NCBI GenBank assembly: GCA_002707495.1
Contig: PAMZ01000022.1
Location: 124,001-188,000, forward strand
Direction of reading: 5' to 3'
Source: Halobacteriovoraceae bacterium
GTDB taxonomy: Bacteria > Bdellovibrionota > Bacteriovoracia > Bacteriovoracales > Bacteriovoracaceae
Length of the DNA: 64,000 nucleotides
A program made the position numbers and the translations under genes. The notes beneath the pieces are model-generated. The model saw only the letters and a list, made by a program, of their open reading frames with translations. It made no database searches and had not been told where the DNA came from. This document shows, in pieces, positions 43,769 through 52,869 of the stretch. Position 1 is the first letter of the stretch. Each line of letters starts with the position of its first letter.

Positions 43769-44914
43769 TTATTTTTTATCTATTTTTTTATTAGTCTTCT
43801 CATCGATGACTCGGATTTTACCAAAATCCTCATCGCTAAACATCGCCTCTACTTCTTCTAGGGGAAGTACAGCATAGGGAATCGAGGGGTCAAATTCATC
43901 CGACATCCTTAGATCCTTAGCCTGGGCAATATTGGAGTACTCTATATGATTACAAAAGACCTTGAAAATCTTTTCGTCAATTTTTTTACCTACAGTCTTC
44001 TCCATAATACTTATAGCATGGGAAACCGTAACGACTTCACTATAAGACCTTTTTGTTGTGATCGCGTCAAAAAAATCAGCTATGGCGCAGACTCTTGCCA
44101 GCAAGTGAATTTCATTTCCTGCTAGTTTTTTCGGATACCCTGTTCCATCGACGTTTTCATGATGCTCATGGATAATACGAGCGATGGTTTTTAAATCAAG
44201 ACCTTCAAATTCTTCTTCTCCTGTTCCTAGGATTAGATTCAGTCCAAGATCTGGGTGAGTTTTGATAACTTGGTACTCATCTTCTGATAGTCCTTCAGGC
44301 TTATTTAGAATATGAGTAGGAATTTTAACTTTCCCTAAATCATGCAATAAACCGCCAAGACCAGCATGTAGAAGTTCTGCACGAGTCGCATTTGGTTTAA
44401 GAACTCGCATAATGGTTAAACAGTACATGGAAACATTAATAGAGTGATCGTAGGTATAAAAGTCATGGGTCGCTAGATTTCCAATCAACATTCTCAACCC
44501 ATCGATATTATAGTCATCTAAAACATCAATCATACTCTCCACAGCATCTTTGCAACCACGAATGGTCTCATAGAGAATTTCAGTACTAAATTCTTTTTGA
44601 GGGTCAAAAACTTTGTGCAAATGATTGATCGCGGAATCTTTGATAAAAGTGACGGCATCATCATCTTCAATGGCCTCAGACTTCACCAAGCTTTTCATAT
44701 ATAAATTTCGTTGATCTTCCGCAACATAGAGCTGACGATATTTCTTTTTAAAATTCTCTAAATCTATCAGGGATAGTTCTTCCCCTTGGGGAAAAACACG
44801 AACATACTTTTGTTTACTCTCCAAAGAAGAGGCATTCACATAAAGATCATATGGCATATGCTCACCATGAATGATCAGGTCATAATTCACAGAAAAAAAA
44901 CTTCTCTCTCCCAC
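43769..44914 (-). CDS. HD-GYP domain protein (putative c-di-GMP phosphodiesterase)
   Basis: A 381-aa protein. An N-terminal ~120-residue domain (PYDLYVNASSLESKQKYVRVF) resembles the DUF3391-like part found before many HD-GYPs. The HD-GYP domain has HDLGK (~190), a second His region THPDLG, and HHENVDGTGYP (~250) with GYP intact, so catalytic activity is likely. It hydrolyses c-di-GMP to pGpG/GMP. Start GTG 44914 has AAGGA at 6 nt; ATG 44857 is an alternative. It is 12 bp upstream of ilvA. Confidence 0.9.
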   Translation of the reverse strand: MGERSFFSVNYDLIIHGEHMPYDLYVNASSLESKQKYVRVFPQGEELSLIDLENFKKKYRQLYVAEDQRNLYMKSLVKSEAIEDDDAVTFIKDSAINHLHKVFDPQKEFSTEILYETIRGCKDAVESMIDVLDDYNIDGLRMLIGNLATHDFYTYDHSINVSMYCLTIMRVLKPNATRAELLHAGLGGLLHDLGKVKIPTHILNKPEGLSEDEYQVIKTHPDLGLNLILGTGEEEFEGLDLKTIARIIHEHHENVDGTGYPKKLAGNEIHLLARVCAIADFFDAITTKRSYSEVVTVSHAISIMEKTVGKKIDEKIFKVFCNHIEYSNIAQAKDLRMSDEFDPSIPYAVLPLEEVEAMFSDEDFGKIRVIDEKTNKKIDKK

Positions 44915-44966
44915 AACAGATCCTTAGATTAAATTATTGTAACATCAGTTAAGAAAAAGTTTAGAG

Positions 44967-45001
44967 AAAAAAAAAAAATCCCCTCTAGTCTAAGAGGGGA
45001 T
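44967..45001 (-). terminator. intrinsic terminator of ssb
   Basis: A 9-bp stem (arms 44978-44986 and 44993-45001) with a 6-nt loop. On the minus strand it is followed by about twelve T. It lies 35 bp past the ssb stop. Confidence 0.93.
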
Positions 45002-45035
45002 CCATAAATATTTTCTTATTGAAAAGCTTAGTTAA

Positions 45036-45482
45036 CTAGAAGGGAATATCGTCTGAAGCAAAGCTTGCATCAGCACTGATATCATAGCCATTGTTATTAT
45101 TGTCTTGCGTTGAAGATTGATTATACTGTCCACCAGCTGATGGTTGAGCAGAAGCTCCCCCAATAAACTGAACAGTTGTAGCACTGATTTCAGTCGTGTA
45201 ACGCTTTTGACCGTTTTTATCATCCCATGAGCGAGTTTGAAGTTTTCCCTCTACAAACGCTTGTCTTCCCTTAGATAGGTATTGATTGCAAAGCTCTGCA
45301 AGTTTTCCCCAAACGACAACTCTATGCCACTCTGTGCGCTCTTGCTTTTGCCCAGTGTTCTTATCGTTCCAAGTCTCACTTGTTGCCAAGGAGAAGTTAC
45401 ATACTGCTGCTCCAGATGGTGTATACTTTAACTCAGGGTCTTGTCCTAAACGTCCTAGAATAATGACTTTGTTTACGCTCAT
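45036..45482 (-). CDS. ssb: single-stranded DNA-binding protein
   Basis: A 148-aa SSB with an N-terminal OB fold ([57 protein letters not shown]), a Gln/Asn/Gly-rich linker and the acidic C-terminal tip DDIPF that docks replication and repair partners. It coats ssDNA as a tetramer. Single gene with its own terminator. Confidence 0.97.
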   Translation of the reverse strand: MSVNKVIILGRLGQDPELKYTPSGAAVCNFSLATSETWNDKNTGQKQERTEWHRVVVWGKLAELCNQYLSKGRQAFVEGKLQTRSWDDKNGQKRYTTEISATTVQFIGGASAQPSAGGQYNQSSTQDNNNNGYDISADASFASDDIPF

Positions 45483-45623
45483 TTTTGCTCCTTAAAATTC
45501 TCTCTATCCTATTTTTCTATAACTAATCAGACCAAAATGAAAGGATATTTCACTGGCTGCCAGCACAAAAAAGCAATGCTAGAGCATTTTTAGGAGTTTA
45601 TAAACATAAGAAATTATTTTTGT

Positions 45624-46103
45624 TTAACCTTGTGCGCTGAGATTCTCTGCCTCTTCCGGCGCACTATTCGTAATGGGCTGGATTCCAAGGCTTTTGGGAT
45701 CCTGCTCCAAAATAGCTGCTTCTTTCTGGCCCACTAAGTCTGGATAGTTAGTCTGCCAGAAGCTTTGCACCATTTTTTTAGCCACTCTCACATCCCTTCT
45801 GTACCAGCTAGGATCAAAGCCACAATAGGGACAAGGGAGTTCACGGCGGTATAGGAGTTTATTACCTAACTCAAAGATCAACCAAACGGGAAATAAGAGA
45901 AAAACAACTTTAGCCTTCATCAAAGGAAACAAGAAATAACTAGCCGTAAGAGTTAACAACAAAATTTGTAGATAATTTTGAATTGATAGATGTTTCGAAT
46001 AACGCATCTGCCTTGGCGCAGAGCAAAGTGCACAAAGAAATTCATGAGATGGCTGTTTTACTCGGTAGAATTTTTTGGATTGTAGCGAACTAAGCTTCTT
46101 CAT
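45624..46103 (-). CDS. membrane protein with zinc-ribbon-like CxxC pairs, unknown
   Basis: A 159-aa protein starting at ATG 46103 (AGGAG at 4-5 nt; the longer frame to 46166 lacks a ribosome site). It has a CALC motif (~residue 24), two hydrophobic helices (~45-85), then CPYC (~91), and a charged tail. Two CxxC pairs on either side of the membrane segment could form one zinc ribbon on the cytoplasmic face if the helices form a hairpin. No family recognised. Confidence 0.65.
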   Translation of the reverse strand: MKKLSSLQSKKFYRVKQPSHEFLCALCSAPRQMRYSKHLSIQNYLQILLLTLTASYFLFPLMKAKVVFLLFPVWLIFELGNKLLYRRELPCPYCGFDPSWYRRDVRVAKKMVQSFWQTNYPDLVGQKEAAILEQDPKSLGIQPITNSAPEEAENLSAQG

Positions 46104-46207
46104 GAACACTCCTCTTAAATAGTATTCCATATAGGTCCACTCAAGAGAATACGGAAGAAATTGCACTGGACCTAAACACCTGATATCTTTATTTGCAAGG
46201 AGTATCT

Positions 46208-46753
46208 ATGCCTGATGAAATCCCTAAAAGAATCATAATAATATGTTTTATCATTGTAGCCTCTTCACTGTTTTCAATTGTGAGTGGATTTATGTCTCCG
46301 GAGGAGTTAAACAAATTACAGCTCTACAGCCTTCCACCTATTCTTTCTTGGTGGACCACTAAAACTGGTCATTATGTGGGACTGATGGGAAATTTATTTT
46401 CCATATTCTTAGCAATCATGATGGTGATGGGAAAAAATACGGCTCGTAAGATTTATAACGTTTATTTTATCTTAAGCGCTATATTGGTGACTATAGTTCA
46501 AAGTTATATTACCCCTCAGGTTTTGGCAGACCAATCTCCTGAAATGGCACAAGCTGCGACAGGAACGATCTTCACAACAGTACTTATAATCTCTATGAGT
46601 TTTTATACCATCATATTTATGTGGGCGATTAACTCCAAAAAGTCTCGCAAATTTTTTCAAGGAATTGCCCTAGATCAAGATACAAGTTTAATCCCCGACC
46701 AAGCTACCATCGACCAAGCTCATGCCGCTAGAAACAAAGATTTAGAAGAGTAA
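46208..46753 (+). CDS. polytopic membrane protein, unknown
   Basis: A 181-aa protein with ATG 46208 behind AAGGAG. About four transmembrane helices: RIIIICFIIVASSLFSIVSG (~9-28), GLMGNLFSIFLAIMMVMG (~58-75), VYFILSAILVTIVQSYI (~87-103), and TIFTTVLIISMSFYTIIFM (~120-140). A charged tail follows. No family recognised. It is divergent from the Zn-ribbon gene. Confidence 0.7.
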   Translation: MPDEIPKRIIIICFIIVASSLFSIVSGFMSPEELNKLQLYSLPPILSWWTTKTGHYVGLMGNLFSIFLAIMMVMGKNTARKIYNVYFILSAILVTIVQSYITPQVLADQSPEMAQAATGTIFTTVLIISMSFYTIIFMWAINSKKSRKFFQGIALDQDTSLIPDQATIDQAHAARNKDLEE

Positions 46754-46791
46754 AAAAAGGACCGCCGGGGTATCTGCATACCCCAGGGGCG
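46752..46791 (-). terminator. strong hairpin, terminator-like on the minus strand
   Basis: A stem of 7 bp (46667-type numbering not used; arms 46767-46773 and 46778-46784) is extended by 4 bp (46763-46766 with 46788-46791) across a 3-nt bulge. On the minus strand it is followed after 4 nt by seven T. On the plus strand no T run follows. It could end a minus-strand transcript arising from the gap up to 47012. Confidence 0.5.
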
Positions 46792-47012
46792 AACAATAAG
46801 AAAAAAGAACAATAGAGGGATTACCGAATTCAACTCACGTCCAGCGTCCACAGATCGGTACCCTGTGAACTTACTTTTATATATCGCAATGCGTATACCA
46901 AGTTTTGGCATAAGATTTCATGAACTTATGTTGAAGGATTTAATCGATTATTGCTAAAATGGCACTAAACCTGGTGACGGGCTGATCCCGGCAAAATATA
47001 CCTTAGGAACCG
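46792..47012 (-). other. gene-free region, possible structured non-coding RNA
   Basis: This 220-bp stretch has no convincing coding frame. On the minus strand it contains pairable segments: CACAG with CTGTG (around 46869-46850), and GGGTACCGA (from 46863) with TCGGTAATCCC (around 46827-46818). It ends at the hairpin 46752-46791. This suggests a small structured RNA, but I cannot assign it to a family. A leader for the plus-strand Tad-like gene is the alternative. Confidence 0.35.
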
Positions 47013-49700
47013 ATGCTAAAAGATCGAGGTCAGATTTCCATATTTTTCTCAACCGCGGTGGTTGTGATGATCACAATCATGGCGTTTATCATCAATATCG
47101 GTCTATTCGTTAAAGCAAAAATCAATCTTCAAAATGCAGTTGATGCAGCCGCTTATGCGGGCGCGAGTGTGCAAGCTAGGCAGCTTACAAATATTGGCTA
47201 TATGAACTGGGCCATGCGAAACGTTTATAAAGAATGGATGTTTAAATACTACGTTCTAGGTGGCTTGAGTTTAGAAGGTGTTTCAGGAGTTACTTTGCCT
47301 GGAACAGCTTGCCCTGGTCCTTCTAAAACTACGGGAGATAGAAAAGACTTCACTATGGGATGTTATACCAGAACAAGCATAGCTGGTGGGGCTCAAGACA
47401 ATTATAATTTTCCCTCTGTTTGTATTGATTTTGCTAACACAGGTCAAGTTGGTTTATGCACGAGATTCTTAGTTCCAGGTCTTCCTCGATTTACTCGTCA
47501 AAATGTTCTCGGAATGGATGAAACAACTAACGCCTTTATCGATTCAATCGTAGCAGAAAAATCTACCGATTGCTCAAAGAGAACTGAGCTTAACTTTCTT
47601 ACGGCCAATACTTGGGCCTATAACGTTACTGAGACTGATATTCCAAATTCTATAAGAGACCAAGCGCCCCAAATGGCAATCAACTATATGGGAGCTTTTC
47701 CTCATGCTTTTGAAATTGGAGTGAGAATTAGAAATCTTGAGTCGGAGGTAAATTTTCCTCCCGTTGCCGGCGTCTGTGGGGATCAAGCTTCTGGCATCAA
47801 TTGCTCTCGCTCTGCCAATAGTCTTACCACTTCTCATCAAGAGAGAACCTTGAAGGCGTATACTAGTGCTTTTAGAAATCTTGGAAACCAAGATGATAAC
47901 GAGATGAAAGATAGTTTCACACTCACCGAACTAGCTCCCAATATAGGTAAAGAAAATATTGATACAGGACTTAGTTATCTTCTTATTCCCAACGAGCCTG
48001 AAAAAAGAAGAAAGATTTATCTAGACCTTAAATTGATCACTGCCAATTACGCTCCTTTCTACACTGCGTTTGCAACCTCTCAAGGTGATATCAAAGTCAA
48101 CAATCAGGTCATCGATTCAGAAGGTCAGTGTACAGTGACAAAAATGGGACTTCCCGTTCCTGGTTACCCTCTACATTTTGTAAAAAACCCTGATTTTCTT
48201 ACCTATTACGCTGTTCAAGGACAAGCTCAATGGGTGGGACTTTTTAATCCATTTGCAAACGATATTATTCTCACAGCCTATGCAGCAGCGAAACCTTTTG
48301 GAGGGAGAATCGGCCCGCAAATTTTCGATGTCTCGGACGTTCGAGTCATTCGACAAAGAACCACAAGAAAATCTTCCCCCTATATCTCTGCACTCAATAC
48401 TCAATCCTTTAAAGACGTAAATGGTCAAGAGGTCGCTCCTGGAGAATATGCTCCAGGTTTTCCAGTCCCCATAAACGCTGGTAGTGATGGAGATCAATTT
48501 TGGATGACAGGTCCAGGAGAGACAATCGGAGGATTTATTCCTGATGGTAATAGTGTTTTTTTTGGAGTTCCCAACCTAGTTTATGAATATCCCAGACGAG
48601 ATCCTCAATCAGCTCAAACCTATTTCGCAGAGACTCCGGTTCAGGCCATAAGCTATAAGGGCGAAGGGCCGGCTCCTAAAGCGGGATTATATAATTCGGA
48701 TATGTTCAGTTTTTTTGCCAGCAATCTATCTGGCTTGGGTGGAACCGTCACGACACCAGCCATCGGTCAGGCGCTTCTAGCCGTGTCAGCCCCCACCTTA
48801 TATGAAACTCATAATTTTCTCGTCCCCACACCTGAGACACTCAATAGAGAATTCGAAACTGATTCCTATGGCGCTATCCCTGGAAGACCAGATACAATGA
48901 CTTCTGGAAGTAGGAATTTTGAAGTCTGGAGAAATGCTGAACTCTATGGCCCCTTATTTGACGATGGAAATCCTAACTCTCTTTTTAGGGGTCCTGCTGA
49001 TTTAAGGGCGGTACTAGAAGACTATTTGCAAAGACAGGAGCCAGCTATATTAAAATATAAATCTTCGATGAATTTGGTTGCGGCCGATATCTATACACGA
49101 AATAAATCAAAGGCTACTGATCAAGATACAGGTTTAGATGCGGCTAGGATTATCAGTGATCTTCCTATCCCTATTTATGAAGGTCCAATTGAGACCATAA
49201 AAGAAGCTGCTCCGACTTGTGAATCAATTGCCGGTAAGTTTATCTGGTTTTACACAGGGGACCCAAGTCTTCTTAGCGATGCTAGTTCTTGCCCACCCAA
49301 TGATAATCTCCCGGAGCTGCTTCAAAGTCGTTGGAACTCAACCAATTTTCCGGTGAGAAGATATAGATTTGACTACGTTCTGGAAACGGGAGAATTTAGA
49401 AGCAATCTTTTTTCAGCCTATCGTCCGGGTGGATTTCGTTTAACAAATAATGAAGGCTTACAAAGTAACCCAGCCAGTTCAAGTGGAAGGCAGGAAGTTA
49501 AACTTAGAAATTCCTATTCTGTAAAATTTATTCCCTTAAAATCCGTCACTACCGGAGGGGATGGAGCAGCATACAGACCAGGCGAAACCATGCTCATCTA
49601 CTCGGAGGGTTCATCCAACTCAATTTCCAACGAGGCGCAGCGTGAAAGATTTAAAAACCCTCTAAATTTAAGCGCTCTTGGGATTGATATAGATCACTAA
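47013..49700 (+). CDS. large Tad (Flp pilus) TadE/TadG-like protein
   Basis: An 895-aa protein. Its N terminus has the TadG-like pattern GQISIFFSTAVVVMITIMAFIINIGLFVKAKINLQNAVDAAAYAGAS (transmembrane helix at ~10-30 then an amphipathic 'NAVDAAAYAGA' segment). The remainder is a long extracytoplasmic domain with many Cys pairs, Pro/Gly-rich, and no recognised fold. AGGA precedes the ATG. No other tad genes are in the window. Its role in pilus assembly is inference from the N terminus only. Confidence 0.75.
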   Translation: MLKDRGQISIFFSTAVVVMITIMAFIINIGLFVKAKINLQNAVDAAAYAGASVQARQLTNIGYMNWAMRNVYKEWMFKYYVLGGLSLEGVSGVTLPGTACPGPSKTTGDRKDFTMGCYTRTSIAGGAQDNYNFPSVCIDFANTGQVGLCTRFLVPGLPRFTRQNVLGMDETTNAFIDSIVAEKSTDCSKRTELNFLTANTWAYNVTETDIPNSIRDQAPQMAINYMGAFPHAFEIGVRIRNLESEVNFPPVAGVCGDQASGINCSRSANSLTTSHQERTLKAYTSAFRNLGNQDDNEMKDSFTLTELAPNIGKENIDTGLSYLLIPNEPEKRRKIYLDLKLITANYAPFYTAFATSQGDIKVNNQVIDSEGQCTVTKMGLPVPGYPLHFVKNPDFLTYYAVQGQAQWVGLFNPFANDIILTAYAAAKPFGGRIGPQIFDVSDVRVIRQRTTRKSSPYISALNTQSFKDVNGQEVAPGEYAPGFPVPINAGSDGDQFWMTGPGETIGGFIPDGNSVFFGVPNLVYEYPRRDPQSAQTYFAETPVQAISYKGEGPAPKAGLYNSDMFSFFASNLSGLGGTVTTPAIGQALLAVSAPTLYETHNFLVPTPETLNREFETDSYGAIPGRPDTMTSGSRNFEVWRNAELYGPLFDDGNPNSLFRGPADLRAVLEDYLQRQEPAILKYKSSMNLVAADIYTRNKSKATDQDTGLDAARIISDLPIPIYEGPIETIKEAAPTCESIAGKFIWFYTGDPSLLSDASSCPPNDNLPELLQSRWNSTNFPVRRYRFDYVLETGEFRSNLFSAYRPGGFRLTNNEGLQSNPASSSGRQEVKLRNSYSVKFIPLKSVTTGGDGAAYRPGETMLIYSEGSSNSISNEAQRERFKNPLNLSALGIDIDH

Positions 49701-49721
49701 CAGCATTAAAATTGAGCATGT

Positions 49722-49745
49722 CATGCTTTTAAAGGCATGTTTTTC
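49722..49745 (+). terminator. terminator of the Tad-like gene
   Basis: A short stem CATGC (49722-49726) with GCATG (49735-49739), extended by U-A/G-U pairs, followed by TTTTT. It lies ~22 bp past the stop codon. Confidence 0.7.
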
Positions 49746-49799
49746 TTACTATATTAGTAGAGTATTTTTATGTTCAAAATTTTTCAAAGGATAAAGTCC

Positions 49800-50633
49800 G
49801 TGGCAAAGAAGAAAGCGACAAAAAAGGCAACCAAAAAGAAAACCACTAAAAAAGCTGCCAGTAAGACTTCAAAAAAGAAGTCGTCCAAAACAACTAAGAA
49901 AGCGGCTAAAAAGAAAACCACTAAAAAGACTGCTAAAAAAGTTGCCAAGAAAAAAGTAGCTAAAAAGACAACCAAGAAGAAAGCCGCTAAAAAGAAGGCT
50001 ACAAAAAAGAAAGCCACAAAAAAGAAAGCGACGAAAAAAGTGACGAAGAAGAAAGCCGCTAAAAAGAAAGCGACGAAAAAAGTGACGAAGAAGAAAGCCG
50101 CTAAAAAGAAAGCAACGAAAAAAGTGACGAAGAAAAAAACCACCAAGAAAGCAGTTAAGAAAAAGGTCGCTAAAAAAGTTGCTAAGAAAGCGGCTAAAAA
50201 GGTAGCCAAAAAATCAGCTAAGAAGCCTACACAGAAAAAAAGCACAACCACTCAAGTAGAAAAGCAAGTTATAGTGGAAAAGGTTGCTCCAGCGCCCGCT
50301 TCTACGGCTCCCATCGCAGACATAGCACCTGAAGAGGCTGAGGAAGAAGTCCTGAGTGGATTGAATTCGGAACCTGAATCTGAAGAGGAAAAGTCCGGTG
50401 GAAACTTTGCACTAAATGAAGAATATAACCCTGACGACGAGCAAGAAACCAATGCTTTTGGCTATGGTTGGTCATACGATGAAGGCTTAGATAAGCCGGA
50501 AGACTTCGAAAATGAAGATGTTGACCCCTACGATGAAGATCTGGCTTATGCACAAGGAAAACCTGTTGGTTATGACTTAGATAAAGCCGATAGTTCAAGT
50601 AGTGATGATGAAGAGGAAGATCCTTTCTCATGA
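49800..50633 (+). CDS. histone H1-like Lys/Ala-rich protein with acidic C-terminal tail
   Basis: A 277-aa protein. Residues ~1-145 are almost only Lys, Ala, Thr and Val in KKATKK-like repeats, as in eukaryotic H1 tails and bacterial H1-like proteins that bind and compact DNA. Residues ~170-277 are strongly acidic with Glu/Asp/Ser and Tyr (ending DDEEEDPFS). The frame is open to ATG 49770, but AAAGGA 8 nt before GTG 49800 and the MAKKKATKK start make GTG more likely. It overlaps the glutaredoxin start by 4 bp. A dual basic/acidic layout could allow self-inhibition or partner binding. Confidence 0.85.
   Translation: MAKKKATKKATKKKTTKKAASKTSKKKSSKTTKKAAKKKTTKKTAKKVAKKKVAKKTTKKKAAKKKATKKKATKKKATKKVTKKKAAKKKATKKVTKKKAAKKKATKKVTKKKTTKKAVKKKVAKKVAKKAAKKVAKKSAKKPTQKKSTTTQVEKQVIVEKVAPAPASTAPIADIAPEEAEEEVLSGLNSEPESEEEKSGGNFALNEEYNPDDEQETNAFGYGWSYDEGLDKPEDFENEDVDPYDEDLAYAQGKPVGYDLDKADSSSSDDEEEDPFS
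50028..50140. repeat. 42-bp tandem repeat inside the H1-like gene
   Basis: Two identical 42-bp units (50028-50069, 50070-50111) and a partial third unit with a changed base encode ATKKVTKKKAAKKK. Such in-frame repeats expand and contract by slippage, so length may vary between strains. Confidence 0.9.
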
Positions 50634-50881
50634 AATTAGAATTGTATTTCTACTCCCAATGTCCCTTTTGCATGATGGTTTTAAGAAAAATTGAATCCCT
50701 TGGGTTGGGTGAAAAAATTGAATTTAAAAATACTTTGGAAGTGCCTCAAAACAGAGAGGATCATAAAGAAAAGACAGGTCGAACCACCGTACCTTGCCTC
50801 TATATAGATGGTGAGCCAATGTTCGAGTCAGCAGATATTATCGACTGGTTAGAAAAAAACCAATCCACTATTAAAGGTTAA
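50630..50881 (+). CDS. glutaredoxin
   Basis: An 83-aa thioredoxin-fold protein with active site CPFC (residues 11-14 in YSQCPFCMM), cis-Pro region TTVPCLYIDG and a C-terminal ESADIIDWL, as in glutaredoxins. It uses glutathione or similar thiols and could supply electrons to ribonucleotide reductase, though the genes are distant. ATGA overlap with the H1-like gene. Confidence 0.88.
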   Translation: MKLELYFYSQCPFCMMVLRKIESLGLGEKIEFKNTLEVPQNREDHKEKTGRTTVPCLYIDGEPMFESADIIDWLEKNQSTIKG

Positions 50882-50882
50882 T

Positions 50883-52199
50883 ATGGAAGTTCGAGATCCC
50901 GTTCATGGATCCATAAAAGTTTTAGATTCTGAAATCCCCATTCTTGAGTCACCTTTTTTTCAAAGGCTAAGATCAATAAAACAACTTGGGTTTTCTGAAT
51001 ATGTTTTTCCCGGAGCCACCCATACACGCTATCTTCATTCTATAGGCGTTATGGATGTGTCCTCGAAAGTTTTTAATCAAGTCTTTAAAGATTTTAAAGA
51101 GGGCCCAGATCTTTCCCGGCTTAGAGAAACAGTCAGACTGGCTTGTCTTCTCCATGATATTGGACATGCCCCACTTTCGCATACGACTGAATTCGTCATG
51201 CCTAAAGTATCTGAACTCAACCTTCCAGAACAATTTGTAGACTCTCCTGATCGCCAAGCGACTCACGAAGATTACACGATAAAATCGATTGTAGATTCTT
51301 CTCTCACAGATTCATTCAAACTAGTAAAAGAAGAGTTTGGTGTGGAAATCAATCAAATAGCTGAGCTTGTTATAGGTGAGACTCAACATCCAAAATATTT
51401 TACCGTAGAGGGAATAAACTTTTTTCCTATGTTACATCAACTTGTTTCCAGCGAAATGGACTGTGACAGAATGGATTATCTTCTGAGAGACAGTTATTTT
51501 TGCGGAGTGAGTTATGGAAAGTTTGATCTGGACTGGATCATTGATAACCTTCATTTCGTAGAAGAAAAAGGCAGCGCTTATTTGGGAATATCTGAGCGAG
51601 CGGTTGCAACATTTGATGATTTTCTTCTTTGTCGGTTTCATATGTTTCTTATGGTCTATTTTCACTACAAGTCTGTGTGTTTAGAAAAAATGCTAAAAAG
51701 ATATTTTAAATTTGCCCCAGATGAATACTCCATACCAGGGGATATTGAAGAATATCTCAAACATGATGACCATCACCTGATGAAGATATTAAGAAATAGC
51801 GACAATCTTTGGGCGAAAAAAATTGTAAGAAATACGATCCCTCCCAAAATCTTTGAAGCCTTCGGACAAGATCAAACACAAACACTAATGAAACTTGAGA
51901 CTTTTCTTAAAGAAGAGAATATCGATTATATAAAATGTTCATCTAGTGGAAGACTATCTAAGTACTACGACCAAACTAATATCCAAGAAAATAAATACCC
52001 GCTTAAGGTCGTCAGACAGGTCTCGGGACATGTGGCCCAAAGCCCCCGTTCTTTATTTAGCCGAAATATCAATGAGGCCACAGACCTTTTTGAAAAATTC
52101 TCACGAGCTCACACTGTAGACCGGATTCACTGTGAGTTTCAAGAATTGACCAAACAAACACAAAGTAAAATATCTGATATAATAAAGGCTTATGAATAA
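50883..52199 (+). CDS. HD-domain phosphohydrolase (SAMHD1/YdhJ-like)
   Basis: A 438-aa HD protein. It starts VRDPVHGSIKV, then FPGATHTRYLHSIGVM (His), LACLLHDIGHAPLSH (HD), and a later SSEMDCDRMDYLLRDS (Asp). These are the H..HD..D metal ligands of the SAMHD1/dNTPase-related subgroup. Members hydrolyse dNTPs or other nucleotides; the substrate cannot be told here. Start ATG 1 bp after glutaredoxin stop. Confidence 0.87.
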   Translation: MEVRDPVHGSIKVLDSEIPILESPFFQRLRSIKQLGFSEYVFPGATHTRYLHSIGVMDVSSKVFNQVFKDFKEGPDLSRLRETVRLACLLHDIGHAPLSHTTEFVMPKVSELNLPEQFVDSPDRQATHEDYTIKSIVDSSLTDSFKLVKEEFGVEINQIAELVIGETQHPKYFTVEGINFFPMLHQLVSSEMDCDRMDYLLRDSYFCGVSYGKFDLDWIIDNLHFVEEKGSAYLGISERAVATFDDFLLCRFHMFLMVYFHYKSVCLEKMLKRYFKFAPDEYSIPGDIEEYLKHDDHHLMKILRNSDNLWAKKIVRNTIPPKIFEAFGQDQTQTLMKLETFLKEENIDYIKCSSSGRLSKYYDQTNIQENKYPLKVVRQVSGHVAQSPRSLFSRNINEATDLFEKFSRAHTVDRIHCEFQELTKQTQSKISDIIKAYE

Positions 52200-52869
52200 G
52201 CTGATTATTTATGGGACTCTCCTGCTGATCTATCTTGGACTATCAAAGTCTTTCTCGCCGAGTGAGTACGGAATTAGCTATGTTAACTCTCAAGCTGGAC
52301 TTGAGCCCCTTGTTCAAGGCGCTCCCGTCTCAGTCATTCTTACTGATGTTCATAGCACCGGTTTTTTAATTAAGACTTATTACCATAAATATAAAATCGT
52401 CTACGGCTATCAATCCTATGAGGAATTAATCGTAAAAACTTCAGAGCTTTTTTCAAATGAACAGAGAAAATACCTAGGAATGTCTGTCTTTCGAAGAGAT
52501 AGAGAAGGTTTTTCAAGCTCGACTCCGCTTCCACCAGGAAGTATCTTTATAGGAGACAAGAATCTGGGCAAATGGATTAAACATCCGTCGGGTGAAAGAT
52601 ATTGGCGATTTTTTGGTGCCTATAAAAACCTCAATAATTATTTGGGATGGAAAGACTTCAAGCCTTCGATAAAAATAAAGAATAAAATACAGGTTCACTT
52701 GGAACAGGGAAAACCATTCTTTGGTGAAAATGAAGAATTTGGTATTAATGGAAGTATCACCAAGGATGCCTTCTCTTCTTTCTACCAGAGAAGTAACCAA
52801 CCCAAGTTTTCAACGGCCAAATATCTTAAACGTTACTTCACAGAAAACTTTATTGAGAAACGCCTATGA
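52192..52869 (+). CDS. exported protein of unknown function
   Basis: A 225-aa protein with an N-terminal signal or anchor helix (~3-18). The mature part is basic and aromatic (TYYHKYKIVYGYQSYEELIV; PPGSIFIGDKNLGKWIKHPSGERYWRFFG). No known domain recognised. The ATG overlaps the HD gene by 8 bp with AAAGG upstream. Its own end overlaps the next gene by 4 bp (ATGA), so it may work with the DUF350-like membrane protein. Confidence 0.65.
   Translation: MNKLIIYGTLLLIYLGLSKSFSPSEYGISYVNSQAGLEPLVQGAPVSVILTDVHSTGFLIKTYYHKYKIVYGYQSYEELIVKTSELFSNEQRKYLGMSVFRRDREGFSSSTPLPPGSIFIGDKNLGKWIKHPSGERYWRFFGAYKNLNNYLGWKDFKPSIKIKNKIQVHLEQGKPFFGENEEFGINGSITKDAFSSFYQRSNQPKFSTAKYLKRYFTENFIEKRL

Noticed and set aside
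46720-46911. 63-aa minus-strand frame
   Set aside because: It runs through the strong hairpin at 46752-46791 and into the 3' end of the neighbouring plus-strand gene; composition not protein-like.
49784-50251. 155-aa minus-strand frame opposite the H1-like gene
   Set aside because: It is Phe/Val/Leu-rich only because it is the antisense of Lys/Ala codons. No ribosome site.
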